Translations under genes and position numbers: made by a program
Part shown: positions 26,223 through 33,189 of the stretch, one piece after another
How positions within the stretch are numbered: position 1 is the stretch's first letter
How the letters are laid out: each line of letters begins with the position of its first letter
Assembly (NCBI GenBank): GCA_015061085.1
Contig: SUXG01000003.1
Coordinates: forward strand, 1-64,000
Direction: 5' to 3'
DNA length: 64,000 nt
From: Bacteroidales bacterium
GTDB taxonomy: Bacteria > Bacteroidota > Bacteroidia > Bacteroidales > Muribaculaceae
Notes under the pieces: model-generated
Told to the model about the DNA's origin: nothing
The model's input: only the letters and a program-made list of their open reading frames with translations
The model's database searches: none

Positions 26223-26705
26223 TTACCAATACATATTTCCAAATTTATCTACATACCAATATCCATAACCATTACAAATATTACACAAACGGATATGACC
26301 AGACCCTCCGCATGAGGAGCATGCTCCATCGTAACACCATATGCAATCTTTTAATGTATAGCCATATCCATCACACGCATAACATGATTCATCATTATCA
26401 CATACAGGACAATCTGACTTTATATCTCCATATCCTCCACAATGATAGCAGTCACCAGATCCATGGCACACAGGGCAGTCAACATATCCGCTACCACCAC
26501 ATGAATGACAGCTTACATATTTAAGACTACCCGTTCCTCCGCAGTATTCACATGTACCAACCTGACCCCCAAAGTCATTCATTATGTAGCCTATTCCGTT
26601 CTCACAATAGGGACAATCCATTCCGTTTGATGAATAAGATGGTCCATCATCATTACATGAAACAAGAAAGAATAATACAGCGAAAAACAATAACAATTTT
26701 TTCAT
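26223..26705 (-). CDS. Lipoprotein of DnaJ-type CxxCxGxG zinc-finger repeats
   Basis: A 160-residue predicted lipoprotein: signal KKLLLFFAVLFFLVSC with lipobox LVSC, then about nine CxxC knuckles, many in the DnaJ cysteine-rich form CxxCxGxG (CEYCGGTG, CHSCGGSG, CPVCHGSG, CSSCGGSG, CNICNGYG). There is no J domain. DnaJ zinc centres bind unfolded polypeptide and have thiol chemistry, so a periplasmic-side role handling the Cys-rich peptides or metal is my inference. The start is the ATG at 26705 whose ATGA overlaps the upstream gene stop, implying translational coupling. I do not recall this as a standard component of the system. Confidence 0.75.
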   Translation of the reverse strand: MKKLLLFFAVLFFLVSCNDDGPSYSSNGMDCPYCENGIGYIMNDFGGQVGTCEYCGGTGSLKYVSCHSCGGSGYVDCPVCHGSGDCYHCGGYGDIKSDCPVCDNDESCYACDGYGYTLKDCIWCYDGACSSCGGSGHIRLCNICNGYGYWYVDKFGNMYW

Positions 26706-27667
26706 TGCCATTCTTCTTTATTTTCAAATGGGTCTAAATATGCGATCTCTTTTATTTCAATCTCAGGCATAAACACGCCATGTTTGCGAATATTCTGCAA
26801 GAGATTGCGACTTACGTTTCGCTCTGTGTGAGCCACTATACACTGTTCATGGCTTGGGGTATTAACTTCAAGCGTCATCTTGCGATTAAGCCAAACGCAA
26901 CGCTTACATTGGTTGGCATCACAATTGCGACATATCGGAGCATGCGATAACTTGTAAAGCTGTGGATTTCTGACATTTAATCCCGATTTCAAATCTCCAA
27001 TGCTCTGCGCCTTATTCTCAATTGTTGTTGCAGTTTCTGCTTGATAGAACGCAGGACAAACATAGAACTTACCATCAGATACCAACGTGATATTCTCATC
27101 TCCGGCATTACAATTGTTCATTGCAGAGAGCATCATACGATCGGTAAGCAAATTGAATTGCACTGCATGACATTTCGTATATTCAGATTCAACCACTTCC
27201 GATAAATCAGACAGCAATGCTTGATATGTTTGTAAATCATCATCTGAGAACGTCTCCACATCGGTAATCACCACGTTCAATCGCTCCAATTTCTCTAAGA
27301 ATGGTATCAAACACTTATAGTTAGCAAACAATTCATCCTTCTGAACTCGGAATACAACAGCCGATGCGCCCTGATATTCCTCCGGATTTTCATCAGTCAA
27401 TCCATCGACAACCACGACATCAGCATCCTTTGTCAACGATGCAGGCACTATATTGGCATGGTCTATCGAATGAATTGCGTCCTTGTATTCTTGTGGCAAT
27501 TCATAATCTGGATAGACAAACTGAATCATTAGATTTTGCTTCATTGCAAAGAGAATACCAGCCTGCAAATCCTCCAATGCAATTAATTTACGCTCAGTCT
27601 TCTGATTTTCATAATGACAATATGACACGCTCGTATCATCTAATAAAACTACAAGATATTTCAGCAT
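26702..27667 (-). CDS. CXXX-repeat peptide maturase, SPASM-like partner without radical SAM motif
   Basis: A 321-residue protein with one Cys in its first 160 residues and no CxxxCxxC, so it does not carry the SAM-cleaving cluster. Its C-terminal third has a SPASM-like cysteine arrangement: CNAGDENITLVSDGKFYVCPAFY, then CRNCDANQCKRCVW and a final C in HEQCIVAHTERN. It matches the family called CXXX repeat peptide maturase. The role is probably to bind auxiliary iron-sulfur clusters or the precursor alongside the neighbouring radical SAM enzyme. It begins four bases after that gene and overlaps the next by ATGA. The N-terminal half has a degenerate barrel look (VVITDVETFSDDD). Confidence 0.75.
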   Translation of the reverse strand: MLKYLVVLLDDTSVSYCHYENQKTERKLIALEDLQAGILFAMKQNLMIQFVYPDYELPQEYKDAIHSIDHANIVPASLTKDADVVVVDGLTDENPEEYQGASAVVFRVQKDELFANYKCLIPFLEKLERLNVVITDVETFSDDDLQTYQALLSDLSEVVESEYTKCHAVQFNLLTDRMMLSAMNNCNAGDENITLVSDGKFYVCPAFYQAETATTIENKAQSIGDLKSGLNVRNPQLYKLSHAPICRNCDANQCKRCVWLNRKMTLEVNTPSHEQCIVAHTERNVSRNLLQNIRKHGVFMPEIEIKEIAYLDPFENKEEWQ

Positions 27668-27671
27668 AGCA

Positions 27672-28919
27672 TCAACATATTACATCGTTTGACTTCTTTT
27701 TATTGCTCTCAAATGCTTCTCGTTCACCTTCAAGTTCGAGTTTGCGATAGAGTTTGTTCCAATAGTAGTTATTGGCACGAACACGAGCCTTGTGCATCTT
27801 GCATATAGCAGTTGAGCGTTGATAGATGGTCGGAGTCTCAGCCGCATCATAGTTTTCACCTTGACACCAAGCGCAACCACTACCTACCTCGCAATCTATA
27901 CACTCTTGTGTTGACTGAGTGCAACGATCAAGTGTCAAGAATGGGCGAAGCTTATTCTTATCAATACCATCACGCACATTACCGATAATCCAAGCCTTTT
28001 TATCACGCAAAGAGTATTGTGCAAAACGAGTACAAGGATAGAAATTACCTGCTGCATCTACCGACAACATTTTACCTGCACCACACCAATTCTGATTTTC
28101 AAGAACACAATCGAGAGGTTTACCCATGTTTTCAGTAAAGAACGAGCAAGCGTTATTTTCGTAAAGTTTGCCGTCAATGATAGCATCAGCAAGTTGCATC
28201 AACTGCTCCTCAAATTTCACATCATCACCTTCTGTCCACACATCCTCAAAAACGCAATTGATATTAACCTCATGGATACCAAGATCAAACAGGTGCAATA
28301 CGCTTTCCTTTATATATGGTATATCCGCACTACTGATTGTTACCTTGGTACCTGCATTTGGGAATTGACTTAACCACAATGGAATATTTCGTACAACATC
28401 TTTGTAAGACCCTTTCTCGTCCTCAGGCGCCGGTGCTATACCGGCTTCCATCTCAGGCGTCTTATAGATGCGATTGAGGTCGTGTTTTCGTTCTGTGCCA
28501 TCGATTGTAATACCAATAGACAGATGATCACGATTTTTCGCTATAAATCGTTGAACCTTATCCTCATGGTAATTAATGCCATTTGTAGAGAACGAAAAAC
28601 GATAGGAATTAAACCAATGGTGATTGCGTCTAAAAAGCTCCACCTTAATATAGTCACATATCTTATCAATAAGGTCTATTTCAAGGAATGGCTCTCCACC
28701 GATAAAATCCCATATTACAGACTCCTCACGAAAGTCCTCCTCATGGTCGAGAATGTAGTCAATTGCTTGCTTTGCTACATTCCACGACATTCGCTCCTTG
28801 ATGTTTTTACCCACCAAGTAACAATACTTGCAAGCAAGCTGGCAATCCTTAGTAACAATAAACGTAATATTTTTGGCTATTCCGGATTGCCAAGCTTCAC
28901 TATTTGTTTTAATACTCAT
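27672..28919 (-). CDS. Radical SAM/SPASM peptide maturase, CXXX-repeat target family
   Basis: A 415-residue radical SAM enzyme. The SAM-binding cluster motif is CQLACKYCY (about residues 30-38). The GGEP-like motif (IGGEPFLEIDLI) and a ligand-binding barrel follow. A SPASM domain in the last third carries CGAGKMLSVDAAGNFYPC, CTQSTQECIDCEVGSGCAWC and CKMH, giving enough Cys for two auxiliary clusters. It likely crosslinks or epimerises residues in the three C-x-x-x precursors of the operon; the reaction is not known. The ORF starts at a GTG (28928), but the ATG at 28919 is preferred. Gene order with a SPASM-like partner supports the CXXX-repeat family assignment. Confidence 0.87.
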   Translation of the reverse strand: MSIKTNSEAWQSGIAKNITFIVTKDCQLACKYCYLVGKNIKERMSWNVAKQAIDYILDHEEDFREESVIWDFIGGEPFLEIDLIDKICDYIKVELFRRNHHWFNSYRFSFSTNGINYHEDKVQRFIAKNRDHLSIGITIDGTERKHDLNRIYKTPEMEAGIAPAPEDEKGSYKDVVRNIPLWLSQFPNAGTKVTISSADIPYIKESVLHLFDLGIHEVNINCVFEDVWTEGDDVKFEEQLMQLADAIIDGKLYENNACSFFTENMGKPLDCVLENQNWCGAGKMLSVDAAGNFYPCTRFAQYSLRDKKAWIIGNVRDGIDKNKLRPFLTLDRCTQSTQECIDCEVGSGCAWCQGENYDAAETPTIYQRSTAICKMHKARVRANNYYWNKLYRKLELEGEREAFESNKKKSNDVIC

Positions 28920-29009
28920 TTTTAGCACGAATTTAAACCTATTAATGCAAGTTTCATTTATTAACTATTATTACAAAATAGATTTTAGTCTTTACTCATT
29001 ACAATTGAA

Positions 29010-29336
29010 TTATAAATATGCACTACTTCCGCATCCTGTGTAACAAGTTCCGTCACAACCACCTCCGCAACTTCTTTCACAGCCACCAAGACAACTTCTA
29101 GCACATCCACCAGAACAGCTATAATCACATCCTCCACAACCGTTCTTACATCCACCGTAACATGAACTATCACACCCCCACTTGCAACCATAGTCACAAT
29201 AAGATGTTGCTTTACTTTCATGAGATTTTGCCACAAACGGCAATTGAGTCAATGCAATAGCACCAAAAATTGGAAGAGCCTTTTTGACTGCACTTTTGAA
29301 GAATTCCCTTCTACTTTGTATTTTATTGTCTTTCAT
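29010..29336 (-). CDS. Cys-Xaa-Xaa-Xaa repeat precursor peptide B, Tat leader
   Basis: A 108-residue precursor. The leader begins MKDNKIQSRREFFKSAVKK, with a classic twin-arginine motif (SRREFFK), then the hydrophobic ALPIFGAIALTQLPF. The core has 15 Cys in almost perfect four-residue period: CDYG CKWG CDSS CYGG CKNG, a single C-x-x slip (CGG), then CDYS CSGG CARS CLGG CERS CGGG CDGT CYTG C, ending GSSAYL. Gly and Ser dominate the x positions. The first 26 residues closely match precursor A, showing recent duplication with core divergence. It ends 91 bases before the radical SAM gene. Confidence 0.87.
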   Translation of the reverse strand: MKDNKIQSRREFFKSAVKKALPIFGAIALTQLPFVAKSHESKATSYCDYGCKWGCDSSCYGGCKNGCGGCDYSCSGGCARSCLGGCERSCGGGCDGTCYTGCGSSAYL

Positions 29337-29363
29337 ACTATCCAGTTATCTATTTATTAATAT

Positions 29364-29669
29364 TTAATATGATGATCCGCCGGTACATTTATTTTGACAT
29401 GTATTTTTGCATGTACTTCTACATGATGACTTGCATCCCGAGCTACATTCATATTTACATGCGCCTTTACATTCTCCATAGCATGAACCTTTACATGAAG
29501 CCATACATGTTCCATGGCACCCATTACAACCCATCTCGACTTTCGATGCTGTAATATCAAGAGGTAGATTTGCTAATGCGATAACGCCAAGGATTGGGAG
29601 CGCTTTTTTAGCCGCACTTTTGAAGAATTCGCGTCTTGACTGAACTTCTTCCTTTTTGTTTTCTTTCAT
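29364..29669 (-). CDS. Cys-Xaa-Xaa-Xaa repeat precursor peptide A, Tat leader
   Basis: A 101-residue precursor, first gene of the cassette. Leader MKENKKEEVQSRREFFKSAA carries a twin-arginine motif, followed by the hydrophobic ALPILGVIALANLPL. The core has 13 Cys: after an initial CNG, eleven consecutive C-x-x-x units (CHGT CMAS CKGS CYGE CKGA CKYE CSSG CKSS CRST CKNT CQNK), a final C, then TGGSSY. Lys, Ser and Gly fill the x positions, so the product is basic. The ORF track extends upstream to 29786 through the RNA terminator; the ATG at 29669 is the right start, 20 bases after a GGGGA-loop hairpin. Confidence 0.87.
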   Translation of the reverse strand: MKENKKEEVQSRREFFKSAAKKALPILGVIALANLPLDITASKVEMGCNGCHGTCMASCKGSCYGECKGACKYECSSGCKSSCRSTCKNTCQNKCTGGSSY

Positions 29670-29689
29670 GATTAATAAAGAGTTTTTTT

Positions 29690-29708
29690 CGATAGGCTCC
29701 CCATATCG
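29690..29708 (-). promoter_or_regulatory. GGGGA-loop hairpin before precursor A
   Basis: Minus strand CGATA TGGGGAGCC TATCG, 20 bases before the start codon. It corresponds in position and loop, but not stem sequence, to the hairpin at 20084-20107. Confidence 0.5.
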
Positions 29709-29718
29709 GTAACACAAT

Positions 29719-29760
29719 AAAAAAGACGTGGGAGTCTGTACTTCTTCGCTTATCCCACGC
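29719..29760 (-). terminator. Terminator of structured RNA copy 2
   Basis: Minus strand GCGTGGGA ... TCCCACGT followed by CTTTTTT. The stem co-varies with copy 1. Confidence 0.75.
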
Positions 29761-30042
29761 TCAGGCCTTCGCATTGCCACCCACAAGGATAAGCAACTCA
29801 GCTAGCCCACGTCAGGATACGATTATAGACGGACACACCACGCACTGCGCAATGATTCGTATATTTTCATATACCATTAATGGACGCTTCCGTTGCTATT
29901 TCTTCCTGTGGTTCAAAGTTGCGAAGTTTGAGCGTAGAAGAAAACGCTTTGGTAAACGTCTTTTTAAAACAATTAAACACCTTAGATTCAGACTATTATC
30001 TTTATCCAAAGTCCCACCCACACACCCTCCGGTCCGCGAGCT
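29719..30042 (-). ncRNA. Structured RNA, copy 2 (candidate Bacteroidales-1-like RNA or operon leader)
   Basis: A ~324-nt non-coding unit homologous to 20115-20392, transcribed toward the peptide cassette. Promoter TTG-N20-TAAATTTG lies at 30077-30047. The 5' block CCGGAGGGT and the central AAGACGTTTACCAA are conserved. TTTCTTC/GAAGAAA forms the counterpart of the copy 1 helix. The 3' domain has GCTTATCC/GGATAAGC as a possible antiterminator that overlaps the terminator arm GCGTGGGA. I see no separate promoter between the terminator and precursor A, so cassette expression may depend on read-through. Whether it acts in cis or is an independent small RNA cannot be decided here. Confidence 0.6.
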
Positions 30043-30046
30043 ATCG

Positions 30047-30077
30047 CAAATTTAGAACATTATTTTAAATTACACAA
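30047..30077 (-). promoter_or_regulatory. Promoter of structured RNA copy 2 and probably the peptide cassette
   Basis: Minus strand TTG (30077-30075), 20-base spacer, TAAATTTG (30054-30047). Confidence 0.6.
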
Positions 30078-30468
30078 CATTTTTTGTAATTTATTTTTCC
30101 ACTTACCGACCAAGAATCGCACATTTTCATCGTCAACAACATTCGACACCTCACGAAATTCCATTGTCGCCCAATAACAAATTCATGACTTACAGGTCAT
30201 TTTTGCAAATTCGAAATGAGTATGTGCTATTCTATATAAATTAATATATATTAACTCTACTGACGAAATTTCAGATTTTTCGAATTTTCGTCAGAAGAAA
30301 TAAAATCAGCACCATGGCTTGCTATTCGCGAAGAACTTATCAATTTCGCACAACGAAGCAGCGAAAATCGGTCAATCAGATCTATTCTTGCCGAATTAGT
30401 GATTCGCATTTTTTACATTACGCTTCATCTACTAAAAGTTCGTTTTGTTTAACTCGGTATATAGCTAC
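30078..30468. other. AT-rich non-coding gap between the cassette and the SPFH gene
   Basis: About 390 bases without a supported gene; the ORF at 30314-30607 crosses the SPFH terminator and is rejected. The only clear structure is an inverted repeat, CTGACGAAA (30260-30268) and TTTCGTCAG (30286-30294), with a T-rich loop. It may be an operator or remnant. Confidence 0.5.
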
Positions 30469-30504
30469 AAAAAAGGTGGTCCGACTGCATGATGCAACCG
30501 GACC
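30469..30504 (-). terminator. Terminator after the SPFH gene
   Basis: Minus strand GGTCCG GTTGCATCATGCAGT CGGACC followed by ACCTTTTTT, about 35 bases past the stop. Confidence 0.8.
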
Positions 30505-30537
30505 GAAGCCTAAACGTATTATGAAAAAACTAAAAAT

Positions 30538-31503
30538 TTACTGTTTGAAAAGCTCTTTGATTGAGCCGATTGAGCCAAGCACACCAGAGGCTTCGTATGG
30601 CACATAGACAGTCTTGTTGTCTTGACCTGAAGTCATCTCTTTGAGCGTCTCGATGTATTTCATTGCGAGCATGTAGGTCGCAGGGTCAGTCTGCGATTCC
30701 TTGATGGCTTCAGCGACGCGACGTATTGCTTCTGCTTCAGCCTCTGCCACAAGCACCTTAGCGCGTGATTCACCTTCGGCTCTTAAGATTTCAGCTTGCT
30801 TGATAGCTTCTGCCTGGTTGATTTGTGATTGTTTTTCACCTTCAGAACGCAGAATCAAAGATTTCTTTTCACCCTCTGCGTTAAGGATTTCAGCACGACG
30901 ATTACGCTCTGCCTGCATCTGCTTTTCCATAGCTACGCGCACACTTTCCGGAGGCGTAATATCTTGAAGTTCAACGCGATTAACCTTTACACCCCACTTG
31001 TTGGTAGCTTCGTCAAGGATAGCTTGTAACTTAGAGTTGATGGTGTCGCGTGATGTGAGCGTTTCATCGAGTTCGAGTTCACCGATTACGTTACGAAGCG
31101 ATGTTTGCGTCAACTTTTCGATAGCGTTAGGGAGGTTTTCGATTTCATAGACCGACTTTTTAGGATCGACGATTTGGAAGTATATCAAAGCGTTGATTTC
31201 GGTGGTCACGTTATCCTTGGTGATCACTTGCTGAGAAGGGAAGTCATAGACTTGCTCACGAAGGTCGATTACAGAAGTCGATACGATACGCGCATAGTTG
31301 CCCACCATACTGCGAGTATAGACCATCTTAGGTTTATCGATAAACGGCCAAATGATATTCAATCCAGGAGGCAGAACAGCATGGAAGCGACCGAGACGCT
31401 CGATGACGCGTGTTTCCGACTGTGGCACCACCTTTACTCCGGCAGATACCAATACAATCACTATCAAAGCCAAAAGACCTAAAAAAATCATTGAACTTGT
31501 CAT
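30538..31503 (-). CDS. SPFH/Band 7 domain protein (stomatin-like, QmcA type)
   Basis: A membrane-anchored scaffold protein of the stomatin/prohibitin/flotillin group, implicated in lipid-domain organisation and membrane protease control. One N-terminal helix (IFLGLLALIVIVLVSAGV) is followed by the SPFH domain (VPQSETRVIERLGRFHAVLPPGLNII) and a long Ala/Glu-rich coiled coil (RRAEILNAEGEKKSLILRSEGEKQSQINQAEA). The 321 residues include the conserved C-terminus SGVLGSIGSIKELFKQ. The gene follows an NfeD-family gene by 13 bases; NfeD/SPFH pairs are a well-known functional couple. The last 16 codons recur at 24457. Confidence 0.93.
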   Translation of the reverse strand: MTSSMIFLGLLALIVIVLVSAGVKVVPQSETRVIERLGRFHAVLPPGLNIIWPFIDKPKMVYTRSMVGNYARIVSTSVIDLREQVYDFPSQQVITKDNVTTEINALIYFQIVDPKKSVYEIENLPNAIEKLTQTSLRNVIGELELDETLTSRDTINSKLQAILDEATNKWGVKVNRVELQDITPPESVRVAMEKQMQAERNRRAEILNAEGEKKSLILRSEGEKQSQINQAEAIKQAEILRAEGESRAKVLVAEAEAEAIRRVAEAIKESQTDPATYMLAMKYIETLKEMTSGQDNKTVYVPYEASGVLGSIGSIKELFKQ

Positions 31504-31516
31504 AATATACTGGTTT

Positions 31517-31960
31517 TTAATTGATTGATTCTACATCTAATATAATACTGTCATAACCGACCACCCTGACTTTGTCGCCTACCGAGAATGCACCTCCATC
31601 GACACTTCGTGCTTGCCAACGGTCGCCATCGACGCGTACTCGTCCAAAACCACCGTCAGACGGAATTGTCTCCACGACCTCCGCCACGCGACCCTTCAGC
31701 GCATCCATATTGCTCACTTCTGTAGCTGCCTTACCTCTGCGACTTTGCAATCGACGAATCAATGGAGCAAACGCTATGAACGCAATCACCGTACCGATAG
31801 CCAACGCTCCCAATTGCCACTCTATGCCACAGCCAAACAATGTCAAAACCATTGCCAGTAAGCAACCGAACGCCAAGCAAAATGTCGCAATCATTCCGGT
31901 AAATAATTCTATCAAAATCAAAACGGCTGTTACAATAAGCCATAATATCCAACTTTCCAT
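31517..31960 (-). CDS. NfeD-family membrane protein
   Basis: A 147-residue protein of the short NfeD form: three hydrophobic helices in the first 75 residues (WILWLIVTAVLILIEL, MIATFCLAFGCLLAMV, LGALAIGTVIAFIAF), then a C-terminal OB-fold (GRVAEVVETIPSDGGFGRVRVDGDRWQARS ... VGDKVRVVGYDSIILDVE). The short form lacks the ClpP-like protease domain. It lies upstream of the SPFH gene as usual and is likely its partner. Confidence 0.92.
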   Translation of the reverse strand: MESWILWLIVTAVLILIELFTGMIATFCLAFGCLLAMVLTLFGCGIEWQLGALAIGTVIAFIAFAPLIRRLQSRRGKAATEVSNMDALKGRVAEVVETIPSDGGFGRVRVDGDRWQARSVDGGAFSVGDKVRVVGYDSIILDVESIN

Positions 31961-32157
31961 AGTTATATTTTTCTATTTACTGCAAATTTAATAAATCTTA
32001 GGTTATCCACCAAATCCGATAAAACATTTTTCAATTATTGCGCACAAAAACATTCCAAATTACCAAAAATATCCATATATAATACCTATTTTCATTAATA
32101 AATGTTAATATCAAGATTTTTTCCACCAAAACATATACAACATATCAATTTTATCAC

Positions 32158-32236
32158 TAACTTTGCAGTGAGTTTTTCATGGTATTAGATTTTAAGGTTA
32201 ACATTAGATTGGTTGTCGAGAGACAATCAATTTTTT
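32158..32236 (+). ncRNA. Candidate short RNA with own promoter and terminator
   Basis: TAACTTTG at 32158-32165 is followed by about 65 transcribed bases containing CATGGTATTAGATTTTAAGGTT, then the hairpin TTGGTTGTC GAGA GACAATCAA and six T (32207-32236). There is no ORF. I recall similar CATGGTATTAGATTTAAGG stretches in other Bacteroidetes leaders, which would make this a family, but cannot confirm it. Confidence 0.45.
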
Positions 32237-32331
32237 ATTTATATTCCAACCCTCAATTTAAATCCCTATCGTTTTGTGGCATCATATTATAAAGGATAGC
32301 ATGGTGTTGTACCCTCCCTAAAACAAGAAAC

Positions 32332-32365
32332 AAAAATCGACCGTCCTGACTAACAAGACGATCGA
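32332..32365 (-). terminator. Terminator after tRNA-Arg
   Basis: Minus strand TCGATCGTC ... GACGGTCGA with one mismatch, followed by TTTTT. Confidence 0.55.
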
Positions 32366-32379
32366 AACAAATCTTATGG

Positions 32380-32451
32380 TACGCCCATGGGGAGTCGAAC
32401 CCCAATCGAAGGAACCGGAATCCTTTATTCTATCCATTGAACTATAGGCGC
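32380..32451 (-). tRNA. tRNA-Arg (anticodon CCG)
   Basis: A 72-base cloverleaf on the minus strand: acceptor GCGCCTA/TGGGCGT, anticodon stem AAGGA/TCCTT with loop TTCCGGT (anticodon CCG), T-arm TGGGG-TTCGACT-CCCCA, discriminator A. The neighbouring ung gene diverges from it. Confidence 0.93.
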
Positions 32452-32521
32452 TTCTGCCATTATTGATAGCAAAGTTACGCATTTTTTGTGAGATTTGGAA
32501 TTTTTTACCTAAATTTGTGCG

Positions 32522-33184
32522 ATGAATGTACAAATAGAAGATAGTTGGAAACGTCAGCTCAGCGACGAGTTTGAGAAGGAATACTTTTACAAACTCACAG
32601 ATTGGGTAAGACACGAATATGCCACTCAACAGGTATTTCCACCGGGCAGAAACATCTTTGCCGCATTTGATGCTTCTCCCTTTGACGCTACAAAAGTTGT
32701 TATAATAGGCCAAGACCCCTACCATGGCCCCGGTCAGGCAAACGGGCTATGCTTTTCCGTCAACCCCGGAGTAGAAATGCCCCCATCATTGGTCAACATC
32801 TTCAAAGAAGTGCAATCCGACACCGGTGCTTCATTTCCCGCCGACGGCGATCTTTCGCGTTGGGCTAAGCAAGGCGTGTTGCTGCTCAACTCCACGCTAA
32901 CCGTCAGAGCTCACACCCCGAAATCGCATAGTGGCAAAGGTTGGGAACGCTTCACCGACCGTGTGGTGCATGAACTCGCTGAAAATCGTGAAAATCTGGT
33001 ATTCATCCTATGGGGAGCCGATGCCAAGCGCAAATGTGATTTCATCGATCGTTCGAAACACCTTGTCCTCACTTCTGCACACCCATCGCCACTCTCCTCC
33101 TATCGCGGATTTTTTGGCAACCACCACTTTTCTCTCGCTAACGACTATCTTAAAAGACACAACAAACAACCCATAATTTGGTAA
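32522..33184 (+). CDS. ung: Uracil-DNA glycosylase, family 1
   Basis: Base-excision repair enzyme that removes uracil from DNA. The 220-residue length is normal. The catalytic water-activating motif GQDPYHGPGQANG is near residues 63-75, and the C-terminal DNA-intercalation loop HPSPLSSYRGF is complete. It starts at an ATG two bases after a T-rich stretch containing CTAAATTTGTG, so the leader is very short. The following C_GCAxxG_C_C gene begins five bases after its stop, with likely co-transcription. Confidence 0.96.
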   Translation: MNVQIEDSWKRQLSDEFEKEYFYKLTDWVRHEYATQQVFPPGRNIFAAFDASPFDATKVVIIGQDPYHGPGQANGLCFSVNPGVEMPPSLVNIFKEVQSDTGASFPADGDLSRWAKQGVLLLNSTLTVRAHTPKSHSGKGWERFTDRVVHELAENRENLVFILWGADAKRKCDFIDRSKHLVLTSAHPSPLSSYRGFFGNHHFSLANDYLKRHNKQPIIW

Positions 33185-33189
33185 ACAAT

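Noticed and set aside
28985-29236. 83-residue V-rich ORF over precursor B
   Set aside because: Out-of-frame reading of the Cys-repeat DNA; the frame with Tat leader and CXXX core is clearly the gene.
29670-29786. N-terminal extension of precursor A in the ORF track
   Set aside because: It reads through the RNA copy 2 terminator and hairpin; the Tat motif would be too far from the N-terminus.
30314-30607. 97-residue plus-strand ORF
   Set aside because: Covers the SPFH terminator and its reverse strand; ends in the antisense of the gene tail.
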